DNA of 64,000 nt from Botryosphaeria dothidea. Lineage: Eukaryota > Ascomycota > Dothideomycetes > Botryosphaeriales > Botryosphaeriaceae. How positions within the stretch are numbered: position 1 is the stretch's first letter; each line of letters opens with the position of its first letter. Below the pieces are notes generated by a model. That model was not told where the DNA came from, made no database searches, and worked only from the letters and a program-made list of their open reading frames with translations. The DNA is taken from contig WWBZ02000022.1 of the NCBI GenBank assembly GCA_011503125.2, positions 124,001-188,000 of the forward strand. The letters run 5' to 3'. Positions 12,427 through 25,710 of this stretch are shown piece after piece. Made by a program: the position numbers and the translations under genes.

Positions 12427-13966
12427 CTCACGGAGCAGCACGCAAAGCGACGGGCGCGGCTACTCGAGCGATGGAGAGGCTGAGATGGTAGGGTCGGGCG
12501 TCGTCAGAAGGGTCAGAGGCATCGCGAGACAAGGCGCATTGGTGTAGTTGGCGTCGGCGGTGAGAGGGCAACAAGGGCGTGGGCGGCAGCGGCGACGGGC
12601 GATGACTGATGGGCGGGTGGCGCGTGGAGCTGCGGCGGCGGGGAGCAACAAAGGTCGCGGTCTTTGTGAGGTTGCAATAGGTACAGGCTGAGCCTCCTTT
12701 CGCAGCGGCTGCGGCTGAAACGGCGAGCAGCTCGTTTCGTCGGCGGCTTAAGCGGTAGCGGTGCGGCAGCGGGGCGCGTGCTGCAGGGCGAGGTCACAGT
12801 AATAATGCGGGGCGCGTGAGTAGTTCTCGACAGCCCCGCTGTTCTGCGCGTCAAGCGTGGTGATGGCCGTGCCGTCTGTTGAGGTCCGGGGCTCTCTGAC
12901 GTTATAGTGCGCCGCTGTCACAAGACCGAGCCATCTCGGCCTTATCGCACAACACCCTGGTCGCGCTGCCAACCTCACGCTTTCGGCAAAATGTATAGCC
13001 ACAGGTCTTGCAATATTCCAAGTGTTTTATTAGATTTAACGCTTGTTGCACGAGAGCACAGCTCCTATCTAACCAGCATCCGCTTTCTTCTGCGCCCTGC
13101 GCTTCAGAGTCCCCAGACTGGCTGGGGGAGTAGGGGGGATGATCCTACCAAACCACGCGCAGCGAGGCCCGAAGCTGGGAAGGCAGCCGGAATGGGGCGT
13201 GGAGAGCGTGCTTGTCCGCAAGCGGAGAGCCACATTCCTCCCAACCGCATGCCACAGGCATTGCGACCTTCTCGCCCCTTCCGACTTCCTCACTCCAGCC
13301 TCGTGCTCCGCCGATGCGCGGGAAACACTATACAACATGCCAGATGTAGTATATGTTTTTTGTTGTCGTCGCTTCCACTCGTCCAGCTGACAGTCAATGC
13401 CAGTATGTGGTCAGCTAGAGTGCCGCTGCTCTGGAGGTTGGTCTTGCCAGTCTCGTCGGTGCAGTGAGACGCTCATTAACGACGTAAAAAAAGGAAACAG
13501 GAAAGTGGGTGAACCGAGTGTACCCGCCCGATAGCCGTGAGGCATTGAAACCCGTCTTTAAAATGCTTCGACATGCAGACCTCCCAGAGATGCAAAAACA
13601 GAGAAAGGGAAACCAGGCTCGGCTGGTGCGTACATGCTGAAAAGACTGAAATCAAAAACACGCTCGCTAAAATGACAGCAAAGACACAAAAGGGATATCA
13701 AAGGAAAAAATGTACCAAGGAAATGAAGGAAAAAGGAATCCGCTGAATCGATCATAACGCCGTCCCAAATGCCCCGAGTGGATTATGACGTGAGGACATC
13801 AAGTCATACTACAATGTCGCATCTCATCTCGTTGAGTTCATCGCAATGGCTATCCGGATGAGCCTGCGTGAGGAAGGAGGTGGGTGTTTGAGGAGAACCT
13901 GTGATTTGGCCAGATCACCAGCTTCTCGAGCTGTGGTTGTCGTCAGAGGGACCTTGTTACAACAGT
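12427..13966. other. intergenic
   Basis: About 1.5 kb lies between the VID24-family start and the 3' end of the next minus-strand gene. The first 500 nt are GC-rich with overlapping frames on both strands, consistent with a promoter and leader. No further gene is supported. Confidence 0.6.
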
Positions 13967-15010
13967 CTACATGGCGGCCGCGTACTGAGGAGTGAACTCG
14001 TTGTAGCCCATTCCAAAGCCTCCGAAGCCGGCCTGAGACGGCGTAGGTCCACACTGGTTGATCAACGTGCTCGGGAACGAGATAGCGGGCATCGGTGCGG
14101 TTGCCTGGGGCGGGCTGTAGTACTGGTTCGACGTGCAACACGGCTGGCTGTAGGACGGCGTGGGCGACGGGAGTTGGATGTCGTTCATTCCCATGGTGGG
14201 CCAGAACGTGGGGTTCTCGGTACCAGTGGTAATCGTCGGGCTCGGCGTGGACGGCACGACTCTCCAAGACTCAACGGGGGCCGGGTGTACCGGAGGTCCC
14301 TGCTGAGGAGAAGGCCACCAGTGGCCCGAGGGCGAACTCGGCAAGATCGTGGCCGGGCGAACAACATCGACAATCCTAGGGGGCGGCGGGAGCAGCGGAA
14401 GGAACAGACCCATGATAGCATGCTTTACCTCCTCTGCCCTGCCGTCCAGTAGCTCTCCGGCTCCATCTTCTTCAAGGCCTTCCAAGGCGCGCACACCGGT
14501 GCGGTAAACGTAGCGGTTGACGGCCTGGACAAATTCCTCCTGCAACTTCTTCAACTGCACTTCCTTCTCGGCCCAAGACCAAGTATTTGCTGCCACATCG
14601 ACCGAGTAGATATCCTTGTGGTACTCGACCAGCGCATCGATGGTGTCCTGCGTGAGCTTGAAGGCAACCTCGTGCTGCGACACCATGTCGACGTGCACGA
14701 CGTACGCCTCGATGTGGATCAGCTGGTAGTTGAACATGGCCTCCACCAGCGGGTCGGGGTCCCTCCGCAGCTCCGCATCGGGAGCTTTTGGGAGCATAAT
14801 GGAGCACAACGACCAGATGGCTTGCGGGCCGGACAGGGTCTCGGTGAGGCAGCGGAAGTGCTGCGGCACGCTGTTGAGCGGGCGCTTTATGCGGTTTACG
14901 CGCTTCAGCGTCTGGGTCAACCACGGCTCGACCTTGGAGTTCAGCACAACGGTCGGAGCGCTGCGCGGGGCAAAGGCGGCCGCGGACGCGGGCAGTAATG
15001 ATATGGGCAT
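13967..15010 (-). CDS. hypothetical protein, helical N-terminal half and Pro/Ser-rich tail
   Basis: A single uninterrupted frame of 347 residues starts at an ATG. I do not recognise the family. Residues 1-25 are Ala-rich and mildly hydrophobic, but I do not see a convincing signal peptide. Residues about 25-190 have a balanced, conserved-looking composition with long amphipathic helices, for example around VEAMFNYQLIHIEAYVVHV and WAEKEVQLKKLQEEFVQAVNRY. Residues 200-347 are rich in Pro, Ser, Gln and Gly, probably disordered, and end in a Gly/Phe/Tyr-rich stretch. Codon use is GC-rich at third positions in the first half, which supports a real gene. It could be a nuclear or cytoplasmic fungal-specific protein, but nothing fixes a function. 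Confidence 0.65.
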   Translation of the reverse strand: MPISLLPASAAAFAPRSAPTVVLNSKVEPWLTQTLKRVNRIKRPLNSVPQHFRCLTETLSGPQAIWSLCSIMLPKAPDAELRRDPDPLVEAMFNYQLIHIEAYVVHVDMVSQHEVAFKLTQDTIDALVEYHKDIYSVDVAANTWSWAEKEVQLKKLQEEFVQAVNRYVYRTGVRALEGLEEDGAGELLDGRAEEVKHAIMGLFLPLLPPPPRIVDVVRPATILPSSPSGHWWPSPQQGPPVHPAPVESWRVVPSTPSPTITTGTENPTFWPTMGMNDIQLPSPTPSYSQPCCTSNQYYSPPQATAPMPAISFPSTLINQCGPTPSQAGFGGFGMGYNEFTPQYAAAM

Positions 15011-18000
15011 TGCGACGAGAGAGATGAGTAATACGGGAAAAGATGCGACGGATTATGGGACGACGTTAAGTGAAAGCGGAAAACGAAATAAAAAAGAATA
15101 GGTCTCTGGCGGTCCCAGCGAGGGAAGTGGTTAGCACGCCTGATTGTCTTGAGGGAGAGAGACCGACGAATGAGAGGGGGTGAAGAGGGGGCGAGAGGTG
15201 AGGGTAGGGAAGAGCTAGCGGCGGGGTGGGCTTTTCCTTTAAGTCGTCGGGTGGATCTGGTGGAGTGGCCGCCGGTAGGTCGGCGGCGGTGGCCATCGCG
15301 CTGGCTGGGGCTGGGTGCGTGCAGCGCGCTTTCGGCAAGGCTTGCATGCCATCAGACTTTGCTCAATCGTGCAGATGGCTGCAGCACTCGGGCTAGCAGT
15401 GCACCGTGGACCCAGCTCCAGCTCCAGCTCCAGTTCCAGCTGCTCCGCGCGGCGGCCGCCGCGCCTGTTCGCCTGCGCCAACTGCTCGAAATTTTCCCAA
15501 CGTGGCGGCGGCGGCGAGATGAGACGGCAGCGGAACTGGCCCACTGCCAGCGCAGCCTTTACGAATTCCCCGGGGCGGCGCGTCTCCACCGCGCTCCTCA
15601 GACAGACTCAGCGCGCCGCCGCGGGCGTGAGGCGCAGACAGGGCAGCAGCCGTCTGGGGAGCGCGCGCCCCGGCCCTGAAACGGAACGCGCGCATCTTAC
15701 GAGGCCTTCTGCAGCGTCAAGGGATGGCGTTGCCGGCGCGAGGATCCAAGGCCAGGTTCATGCTGCTGGCCCTCTGCAACATTATTCTGGACGGCGGGCA
15801 CTGGGGGCACTGGGGGCTTGTCTTCCAGAAGATTTCCATGTCGCCGGAAGCTGATCCTGCGCGACCAGGCGGCGCTGACTTCTGCTTCGGGGAAGACGAT
15901 GGCCTAGCTCGGCGTATACGCTCGGCTTGCACTCTGATTCTGGCATCAGGGTCGTGTGGAGGCCGTCAGCGTCGCTGGCAGTGCTGAACGATAGGTTGCA
16001 GTTCTTCGCTGCTAAGAAGATGGTGTCAGCGGGCTGGCCAATGAGCGCCCCGAGACAGGGGTCTGACGGCCGTCAAGCCGGGTCCTCTCAGACATCGCCC
16101 ATGTGATGCAGGCTTCTCCTAGCAAGAATACACAGCACAAGTAGCACGGCGGCTGCTGAGGCATCGCATGACCGCGCTTGTGCAGGCGACGTTCATGCGC
16201 GCGCGCTCCGGCCGATGACGACGGGGAGCAGGCTGGCAAGCTTGCAGCGGTGGCTGCGTAGGAAGGCGGCGGTGCAGAGGGACGTTGAGTTGCAGCCTCG
16301 GCCACACGCTCGGGCAGCAGCGGGTACAATCGCCCATAATCAACGGGCTAATACCTGAGGTGTGGCCCCATGCCGGCGTGAGGGCAGGTATGACGGCGGG
16401 CTAGGGCATGGTGGCATGGCAGAGGGCGGCGGGCGAGAGCGTTAGGTTGGCGTGGGCGTGAGGCTGTGCTGCTGTGCTGTGCGTACGGCTCCGGCAGCGT
16501 TACAGTGGCGCGCAGATCTGCTTTCGGCGTCGCCTTGCGCATCCATCTGACTGCCCGGCTGGCTGCCCCCTGCTCCCTGCCTGCTCGCAGCTTGCTCCCT
16601 GCCGGCCGCTGCTGGTGGTGTCGCTGCCGGTGGTGTCGCTGCCGGACTGGTGCAGACTCAGACTTCAACGACGCTTGCCTCCTACTCAGACAGACTACGC
16701 CTATGCTCCGCGCCGGCTGCTGCTATGCTCCGCGTCTTCCGCGCCGCGCTGACTGCGCCGTCTCGCCTGGCCGAGCTGCTAGTGTTTTGCCGGGCTCGTG
16801 TGGTGTATCGCACCCACGCCCCAGATTTGCCTATCGCGGCGACCCATAGTAGCGGCGTTATCGATAGCTATCCTATCCATCCATGAGGTGTTTCGTGCCG
16901 TTGCCGTTTCAAGAGCTGCACGTCGACGCGATCGCCCACTGCGCCTCGCTGTGCCCCAGGTCTCCATCGTCATCCAGCAGCCCGCCGGCCCACGCCTGCG
17001 TATCGATGTCGTCTGCCACCAGTCTTTTCCGACAGCGCTCGGTCCGGCCGGGGCTCGAGTCCTTGCAGCGGCGTGCAGCACGTCTTGCCGCTTCCAGCAG
17101 CAGTGCTCAGCTCAGCAGGGGGGATGCAGCAGCAGGAGGGGGATCAACTGGCGCGCCGAAGTCCGACGCAACCCGCACTTTGCACTGCCCTCCATCTCTC
17201 CGGCCTGTCCCTGTCTGCTCTGCTCGATCCGACGATGGCCTGCATTACTGCCATCGTGACCGAGCCGTTCAAGCTTTCGGCTGCGGCCTCACCGAGAGAC
17301 CGTTTCATGATCGGCGCCGGAGTCATGGCTGCGTGCGCCACTCTCACCGCTGCAGCTGTGACTCATCTGGGCGACGGGCACAGATGCATGTTTCAGACCA
17401 TCAAGAAGTCTGCAAACCTCTTTCTGCGCCGCTCTCTCCCCTCGCGGCTGCCATGACGATGCTACGTACGATGTGCCAGTGGAGCGCTGCGCTGGCCTGC
17501 GGAGCGGTGAAAATGGACGGGGTGCTATGAGGTCACAGGCCGCCGACTGTGCTTCCTGATGAGGAGGAAACAGCCGGACGTCAGCTTGGAAATCGTCATT
17601 TTTTCGCCAGCCACGGGTAACTTCCGACTGAACATGACAACACATGGCTTGAAACAACATTTCTGAAGTAAAAGCTCCGTTTGACGTGTCGCGGGCCTGA
17701 CGACAGCGGCAGTTGCTCTGTCGGCTTTTGTTTCTGCCAGCTTGCTTCGGCCTCCATCCACTTCACCGGTGGTGTCTAAGGGATTCTGCACGGCTCTCTT
17801 GCCGAACCTTTTTTCTCTTCTCTTCTCTATCAAATACGATGTTGGGCTGCTCAACACTTTTTGATCGCTGCCTGAAACTTGCTCCATGGAAGTTGCCGTC
17901 TTTTCTTTCTTTGTCTCGAGTAGCTTCTACTCCTTTTCCATTCGTCATTCAAGTCTCCGTATTATCCGCAGCATCTGCTATCTGACGCTGCACTTTCTCT

Positions 18001-21000
18001 CTGCAATCATCATGCAACTAGTTGAGCCTTTTTCTTACTCATGTGCATTCGTCACACTGCAACGATTCGATATTCCCTTCCTGCCGTGTTGCTCGTGTTC
18101 CGAACTGAGGCGGACGAACCTGCCCGATCAGCTAGGAACGAGTCCTGGCGCAAGTAACTGCCAACGGGCACCCTGTGAACTTACCAAATCAATTTTCACA
18201 TGGAAATTGATATCGAACGACTGTGATCGCGACGCAGTCCGTGGCAATATAGAGATATGTTGTGGCACGGGTCTCAACTCAGCTTGTGGATGGCGGCGGC
18301 ACAGCATACTGGTTGATGAGCATGTCGGGTCTGCGGAGGAGGCGACTGAATGCATGGGCGCTTCTGCTCGAGCCGCCTTTCACTGCGTCCTCCGATCCCA
18401 AGCCTTTTCACCTTCCCGAAATGGCAGGTCACCCCATATCCGCATATTCATCCGCGCAACTAATGTCTGCAACACCCGCGTTCAGACGGCGCCTCCGGAG
18501 GAGGCACCGCTGCTACCACCAATATCGGGAGATCCTATTTCCACTCTTTTTGGATCACATTGCTGACGTCATTGTAGAAGGAAGCGAATCACTTGTCCGC
18601 CGAGAGCCTTACAGTCATTGAAAAAGCCAGGTCCCGGACACGACATTCCAGTATTGGAAAATGCATGATTGAATCTTGGAACGTGAATAGCGCATGATAG
18701 CAGTATTCACGACCTCGAATGCTTGATGATGGCAGTTGCCTCTGTCCCTTGATATTACGAGGTTGGTCCCAAAATAGTTGTGACCGCGCAGAGATATTTT
18801 GGAGGCACTCGTTCACGTGTAAGTTTCACGGAATTTGGGATCCTTCACATCCCGCCGAGCACTCCATGCTCCTCCGGGTAGGACATGTTGTAATTTTGAG
18901 ATCGACCTTGCATATGCAACGAAAAATCAAGAGCAACAAGGAGGCAGCGGGCTAGAGGTCCGACTATCCCAGCAAGCCTCAATCCCTCGTGGACAGTACG
19001 AGTGCGGGCTTCTGCAGTCTGTTCCCTTTTGCAGGTACCAGTCACCGCGATCGCCGTAGCTGCCGGCATAGTAGCCCCCAATCGTGGATCGGAGACAGCT
19101 ACGGAAACGTCATGAGTATAATCTCGATCACCACTACTGCCAGATTCACATTGGAAGGACACCATCAACAAACGCCATCTCCTCCTCTTCGGGCTTTTCC
19201 GCCTCCAATTCTATACCTAAATTTCTCCAGCCTGCATGGCTTCGGCGTGCGCCACACCCGCAATCCACCACACGGACGCGGACCCGGAGCCCCGGGGGCA
19301 GAAACACGCGAAGCCGGAAGGCTTTCGCTTCTTGCCTAGCAGAGGCGCTTCCTGGTCCCATCCCCAACGATTGGATCTTCCACCCAACGCCATGGTCGCG
19401 CCACGAGCTCGAGGGATTTGACAACGGCTGTATCCTAGTCTGATCTCACGCTAAGGTCAACTGTCAGTTTTTTTCTTCTGTCCTGCTCATCTCTTTGATC
19501 CTGTATCCCTGATCGTGGGAAATTCCAGGCCCCACAAGTGTTTCTTCACAACCAGGCCCTCCTCTTTTCGCCGGTTTGGGCATCTCTTGGCGCCCGCACT
19601 CCTCATTTTGGCGGCCAAGACGTCTAACCAGGGTGCGGATTCTCGGGGAAGCGCGTAGCGCGAACCTTAGCCCTGCAGTCGCGCTCACATCTCGGGCTTG
19701 TGCCGCAGCATGCGCGACACACATGCCTCGACATCCGCTGCGATCACCTTTTTCCATCTCACCTGCAGCAAATGCAACGGGGATACATGTCAGTTTCCCT
19801 GCGACCTAAGGGGACATTGATCAGGAAGTGGCGCGCATCGCGCGATTATTAAAGATTAGAAGGGGAGGGTGTTGAGCGGCGCGGTCTCCTTGGCCGGGGC
19901 CTGACATCCTGCTTTGCTCTGGATCCCCTGCATGTTGTGTGTTGACGGGCCCGCTCCCGCTGTCCGGCAATGCGAGACATCTGGGGCGTTTGCATACGCG
20001 GATGACAGGTGGGGACGGTTCAGGCTTCCTGCGCCAACCACGACGGGGTGAGGGATGATGTGCGCATGCAGAATGCAGGTTCCTGTGTTCGTTCTGTGAT
20101 GTGCACGAGATGTGGCTTGCTGTTAGGATGCTGGGGCGGGAAAGGAACCGGGAGAGACACTACTGCAAGAGCGACGACGGGGGCGGGATGCAATGTGACG
20201 GCAGACAATGATGCATTGGTGCATTCCTGAAGACGGCAATTGTGTTCAATAACTTTAATTTCACTGGCGTCTCTGTGCTTTGGTTGCGGGCATTGAAAGA
20301 ATAGATGGCGGCTTTTCGGGGCCGAAGTGTGCCTCCACTCCCTTCCCGGTCGCCGGATGTGTGAGATGCAAGAGTCAGTGGGAAGAGGCGCCGAAATGAA
20401 AGAAGTGGTGATACGGCCAAATCGAGCATCTTGCATATCTGGGCGGTTGTCGCAACGGCGGGCGACGGAGGTAGGAGATGAGGACGATCGGAATTCTTCG
20501 AGAGCGAATCCGAAGGCCCCAATGGCAGGCCCTTGTCACGATTGACGACTCCGATTCATCGATTTGCGCTTTGCGCGGAAACGAAAGGAGAAAAGTCGGC
20601 GGCATGAATGTCGAAAAAGAGAGGGCTTCTAGACCGTTGGGATTTCTCCTGACCCACGCGTTTGAAGAGAAAGAGAGGGTTCTCGTCGGGGAGCAGCGGG
20701 AAGTGCGTCGCCCCCGACCATCCGCAAGCGCTCGACTCCACCGATGAGAGGAGAAAGTGAAGCGCGCTTATGAAATCGGGGTCCAGGCGCATCCGGGGCG
20801 AGCGCGTTGCCGGCAAGTGGGCTGGCTATAGCAGCCCGACTGACAAAAACGACACCATACGGCGTTAGTACGTAACACGCAATCAGCGGGCCGGCGCCGG
20901 AAGAGGCTGCTCGCGACTCGCTGGAGGCCATCCAGCCAGCTACTCGCTTGTGTAGAGGGGAGATTTTCCACGCCAGAGCTCCAGGTGCCCGGATCTGCAG

Positions 21001-22524
21001 AGGTACCTGCCAGGTACACCCTGTTTCGGCCTCGCCTATTCTTGTCTGCCGCCACCATGGTCCAGCCCCAGCCAGTAACATCCACCATATCCTCTCCTTC
21101 TCCTGAGAGGCAACGAGCCTACTCTGCAGCGCCGCGCACCTTTCCTCTTCGTTCGCACTCGCCTGTCGCAGGACTTTACTCCGTGCTCGCGTCAGCCGAT
21201 GGGCCAGGAAACCTGTCAGCCCGGCTCTAAGTACGGAGTCGCCGACCCTTCCGTTGCAGGGTTCTGTCATCCGGCCAGTCAGCCCGGCGTCAGGGAGGCG
21301 TGCGAGCCAAGGTTTTCTGCAAGCGCCGTTGACAACCCGGAAGGGTTCGGTTTCGACGTTTTGCTCATGCTCGACGACCATTTCTTGTTTTTCTCCAGCC
21401 CTTCCTGCCTATCCCATTCGTCTCCCGCGCCTCTTCACGTGTCAGCTGGGTCCATCGTTTTTCTTTTTTCGGCAAACGAACCTTATCCGAAGCATACAAC
21501 GACGCAATAAAGAAGCTTAACCGTTTACTTTTTTCCAATTTTTGCAGCGGTTCAGTGTAACGCAAGTAACTTTCTTTCCCTGGGCCCGGATTTAGACGCC
21601 CTGCAACCGAATCATGTCGCGTCGGCTGGTGGCGTGGTGCCGTACTCGTGCGACTCGCGATCAACATGCATGCTGGCAGATAACAAGAGGAAGAAGCAAG
21701 TGCAGAGGCGTCCGTGGCCTTCTCTCACCTTCCGCAAGAGTGGGATACCAAGAGCAAAAAGGGGCCCGCTGTTGTTTCGAGTCCTTCTACGTGGCGGTTA
21801 TATCGCGCCGCGGTATCGCCGTTTTGCCTAGCCGCTGCCTTGTCTACGATGCCCTCCTTCAGGGTCGCTGGAAACAACCCGTGGAAAAAAGGGAAATGTG
21901 GGGGCGAAGGAAAAGGAAAGAACGTCAGGAATGGCGTGGGGTGCAAGGCTTGCACTGTCCCCCTCCTCGCTCGTCAAGGAAAGGAATGGCTCTTCAGTCG
22001 GAAATGAGGCATACGTCCACCACGCGTGGCTGAAGCCAATTGCACCCTTCAGACCTCTATCCACGTACATGAAAATCTCCGAGTCGTAGGTTCAGAACGC
22101 TTCCGGAAGACGTCGCTTCGGCCATGCCGTGCTACCACCCTTGTGCATCGAAGGGTGGCAGGCTCCACCTGTGCACCTCATGCCATGTGTGGAGAGCAAT
22201 TTATTTGTGTCCCACATGGTTGCGAAAGGCATCATGCGGGAGGAGTCCTTGCCTGCACATGTAGAGGGTTATCTATTCTCTACCGATGTAACCCCAATCC
22301 ACCCCGGTATTCCAAAAGCCCGTTTCCGTTCCGCTAATGATGGTATGAAATAGTAACGACAATAGGGAATCATGCGCAAAAAAAAAAAAGAGTAACCAGC
22401 ATCCAACCCGTCAGCCGCCGTGCCGCCAGTGCTCAACGCATAGCAATAAATCGAACGTGAGATAGCAAAGAAGGAATAGATGTAAGGAGGCCATCGAAAA
22501 AGCGACATGCTTGGAATCCAGCTT
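15011..22524. other. 7.5 kb gene-poor stretch
   Basis: No supported gene was found. Between 15.1 and 17.5 kb the DNA is GC-rich and frames stay open on both strands (up to about 215 codons), but the translations are low-complexity and mutually overlapping. From 17.5 to 22.5 kb composition is more balanced with short frames only. A full ATF/CRE palindrome TGACGTCA-like site occurs near 18563. No transposon domains or terminal repeats were recognised. Confidence 0.55.
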
Positions 22525-24571
22525 CTACTCAACGCTCTTCTTGCTGCTCTTGCTCTTGGAGCTTGATGCCGTGCTACCGCTTCGTCCTCTTGCCAGGTCG
22601 TCGCTGACCGACTTGAGCGCTTGCTTCCCCTCCTGCGTCTTCCCAAGACGCTGCACTAGCAATGTGTTTTGGTGCTGCAGCTCGCCGACCTGCTCCTTCA
22701 GCAGTCTGTTCTCACGCTCTGCCATCTCCGCACGAAACCTGAACTCGTCTCGCTCGCGCTGCATTCGGGTGGTCGTGTTCTTCTCCTCTTCCTTCTTCTT
22801 ACGCTGCTCCAGCTTGCGAGCCTCTTTCTCACGCTTTGCCTCTAGCTTCGCCATCTCCCGCTCATATTTCTCTAGGGCTTTACGCTTCTCACGCTCCTCG
22901 CGCTCAGAGTTCTGTTGCGAACGCATCTCTTCCTTCTCCCGCACCTTCCGCACCTTGTCGTCTAGGGCGGTTCGTTTCGAGTCAATCTTTGCGAGCTCCT
23001 TCTCATAGCGATTCTGGCTTGATTGGCTCTTCGTGAGAGTACTATCCAAGCTCCCGGTTGAGGTACGCCTTGGTGGTAAGGTAGGAGGCTGCTCCTCATC
23101 AGGAGGACCTCCGTCGGCAGTGGCCCATTGCTCCGCAGAAGCGAACGAACGTAAGCTCGACGTATCGCTGACGGTGTCGGATTCGGATGATGGTGATGAA
23201 TCCCGCACATTGGGCTGCAGATATGAGGCAACAGATTGAGGTGCGTAATTCTGTATGCCATTCCCCACCGCGTCTCTCATAGACGAGAAAAGGCCACTGC
23301 CGTTAGGGGTCGTCTTCATAGTGGAGGGATCGGTAAGCGGGCGGTCCGCGATGCTGGTACCGACGCCAGCAAGTTGTGCGTTGCGTGAAGCTGCAGAGAA
23401 GCTTGCCCTCAGCTCTGCCTCTCCTGCTGCCTCAAGAGCCTGCTCATTCGCGTTCGCGTTAGCATTCGCGTCTACGGAAGCTGCCCTTTGTGCATCTTCT
23501 TCCGGTTTATCGATCTCATCCATGGCACAGGCCCAGTCCAGGAATTTGCTCGTGTCCGCCACAATGGAGCCAGGAGTTCCGCGGTCGATCAAAAATCTGG
23601 GTATGCCGCCGCCTGGGTCACTTCTGGTGATCATAATCCACTCAACCGGATTGGTTTCTGGATCGTCTGGGCTAGCTTCTTCTTTTCTCCCGGTGGTCCC
23701 GTCTTTTGTCGACTTTGCGGGCGCAAGTGGTATCTCCCGGATCATTTCAATAGACTCGTATTGACCTCGTACGAGGCCGCTTCGGACAGGTGCTTCTGGG
23801 TGTTCGCATGGTATAGACACAATTATGTAATGCCTGGGAATGTATTCCGCTGAAGCATGGCCTTCAACGTGAGGTTTGGATTTTTCACTCAGTGCATTGT
23901 CGGAGGTGAGGAGCATGGTAATAAACTCTCGTGGAGCTGTCGGGGCCGGAAACTTTGCTGAGAGTTGCAGCACTGTAGTCGACAACAGTCAATTAGTTGT
24001 CAACCTGAAGCATTCTCCGTCGAGACATACCTTCCAATTTCCCAAGACCATCGACAACCTTTTCTTCCAGACGTCTATCGCCGCCAATGCCTCTGATGCT
24101 GCCTGAACCGGGGCCGCCTTGCACAGCTAAGCTTGCAGCAAACTCCCGCTGTAGTGCCTTCTTCCATTTTGTGAATCCAAGGCCTTCATGCACGCTTCTC
24201 CTGGCGAACCACGAGCCGTACCTATCTGCACCAGCCATTTTATACACCGCCACAGATAAGGGATTGGGGTTGGACTTTATCGGTTTGCCCCATGATTTCT
24301 GAAGGTCCTCGAACGATGGATCAAGTGGGGGACCTCGAACGTCTGATACGGTCATCTCCGAGGCATTGTGGGCGCCGTTGACATCTGTCCGGTTGCGCTT
24401 TGAAGAGGCGAAGTCGGTGCCGCCGGGCGAGTGAGGAACGGAGTTGACAATGATCTCGCCATTTGCGAAAATGTCGCGCATGAAAGTCTCGAGGTCGTCA
24501 ACGGGGACGTCGGAGGTGAAGTCTTTGGGGCGCAGGCATTTTAGGGCGTCGTGAAGCTGTGCGCTCGCCAT
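22525..24571 (-). CDS. DUF3074 (START-like) domain protein with C-terminal coiled coil
   Basis: Two exons, 24571-24031 and 23972-22525, join in frame (GTATGT donor, CTACAG acceptor) and give 662 residues. Residues about 90-330 match the fungal DUF3074 family (PF11274): FEDLQKSWGKPIK, YKMAGADRYGSWFARRSVH, YIIVSIPCEHPEAP, RGQYESIEMIREIPL and NPVEWIMITRSDPGGGIPRFLIDRGTPGSI. This domain is predicted to have the START/Bet v 1 lipid-binding fold, so a lipid-transfer or membrane-contact role is possible but unproven. A Ser/Asp/Pro-rich linker follows. Residues about 485-625 are extremely rich in Lys, Glu and Arg (KRKALEKYEREMAKLEAK and similar) and should form a long coiled coil, ending in a Ser/Lys-rich tail. 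A short run of alternating Ala-Asn (ANANANAN) occurs mid-protein. No membrane segment is seen. Confidence 0.85.
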
Positions 24572-25710
24572 GCTGACGCGTTCAGACCGGGTAACTGGAG
24601 TTTGCGGGTACGCACCGGGCGCTACGGAGGGTGCGGCTCTGCTCTTTGAGCGTCGGAGCTGGCAGAGGATGATGTAATAGCGAGTCGAGGCTCGGAATGT
24701 TCAAGCTCCGCGTACTCCGGCTCTGGGCTCTGGCGCGGAGCGGAAAAGGAAGGAATCGGGCGAGGCTGTGGTCTGTTTCTACCGCTCGTGCGAGAGGCGC
24801 GGCATTGCGAGGGCGAGGCCAAGTAATCAGGTGCTCAGCAAAGCATCGAAGGTTCAAGAACAGGTAGAGGAACAGTTGGAGTTGCACATCAGGAGGCCGA
24901 CGGCGGGCGTATAGGGCTTTTTGTAAATCGGCCTGAGGCCCTAAGGCGAAGCTTGCATCATGGGGAATCCATGCACGGCGCGCGACGTCACTGTCAAGCC
25001 CCGCGAACGGGCCAACAAGCTTCAAGCTTCACCACGGAGCGCCACGACCCGCTCGCGTGCTTGCGACTACGAAACACACTCTTCGGAGTGACGGCTCATT
25101 CTGATAGCGCCCTTCGAACGCCTGCGCTTTGCTTCGAGTGCATCTGTCAGTTCTTTGCGATCCTGCTCACTGCCGCCACGCGGCGCTGAGGAAACAGGAA
25201 TTTGCGCACATCTCCTAGGCTGAGGCACACGGCCATCCTTGCGACCCTGCTCTGTTCGCCAAGCCGCATTCAGGGACCAGATCTCTGCTCGGGGTCGATT
25301 TCTGGCGCCCCCGCCCTTCCTTTTCGATGTGGACGCCCCGAAAAATGTTCCGAGACCCTCCTTCTGACTCGGATCGACACGAATACGAAAATACGCATAT
25401 ACGCGAGCATGAACGGTAGTGGTGGCGCTTTGCATCTTGCACTTGCACTCGCATTCTCCCCGTAATTAGGATGCTGAACGGGCGTATATTTTGATGGCGC
25501 CGGACTAGTTTTACCATGACGCGTAAGAGCCCAAGAAACCCCTTTCTCATACTTCAAGGGGACAGTGCCCTTCAATGCTTCGGCCTGGAAATAGTAGTGT
25601 GGACAACATCCGTACAATCAATCCACACTAATGGCGACAGAGAGGAAAAGACTCGTGTCAATGACAGAGTGTAGAATTAGGCGCTTCCCGAAAGTATAAG
25701 CAACCTTTTC
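24572..25710. other. intergenic
   Basis: A 1.1 kb gap holds the promoter of the DUF3074 gene and the 3' side of the next minus-strand gene. Only overlapping short frames; nothing recognised. Confidence 0.6.

Noticed and set aside
15149..17530. Long GC-rich open frames on both strands
   Set aside because: Low-complexity translations, mutual overlap and lack of splice-linked domains suggest chance openness in GC-rich DNA.
20629..21381. 250-codon minus-strand frame
   Set aside because: No recognisable domain, competing frames on the plus strand, and composition unlike the accepted genes.
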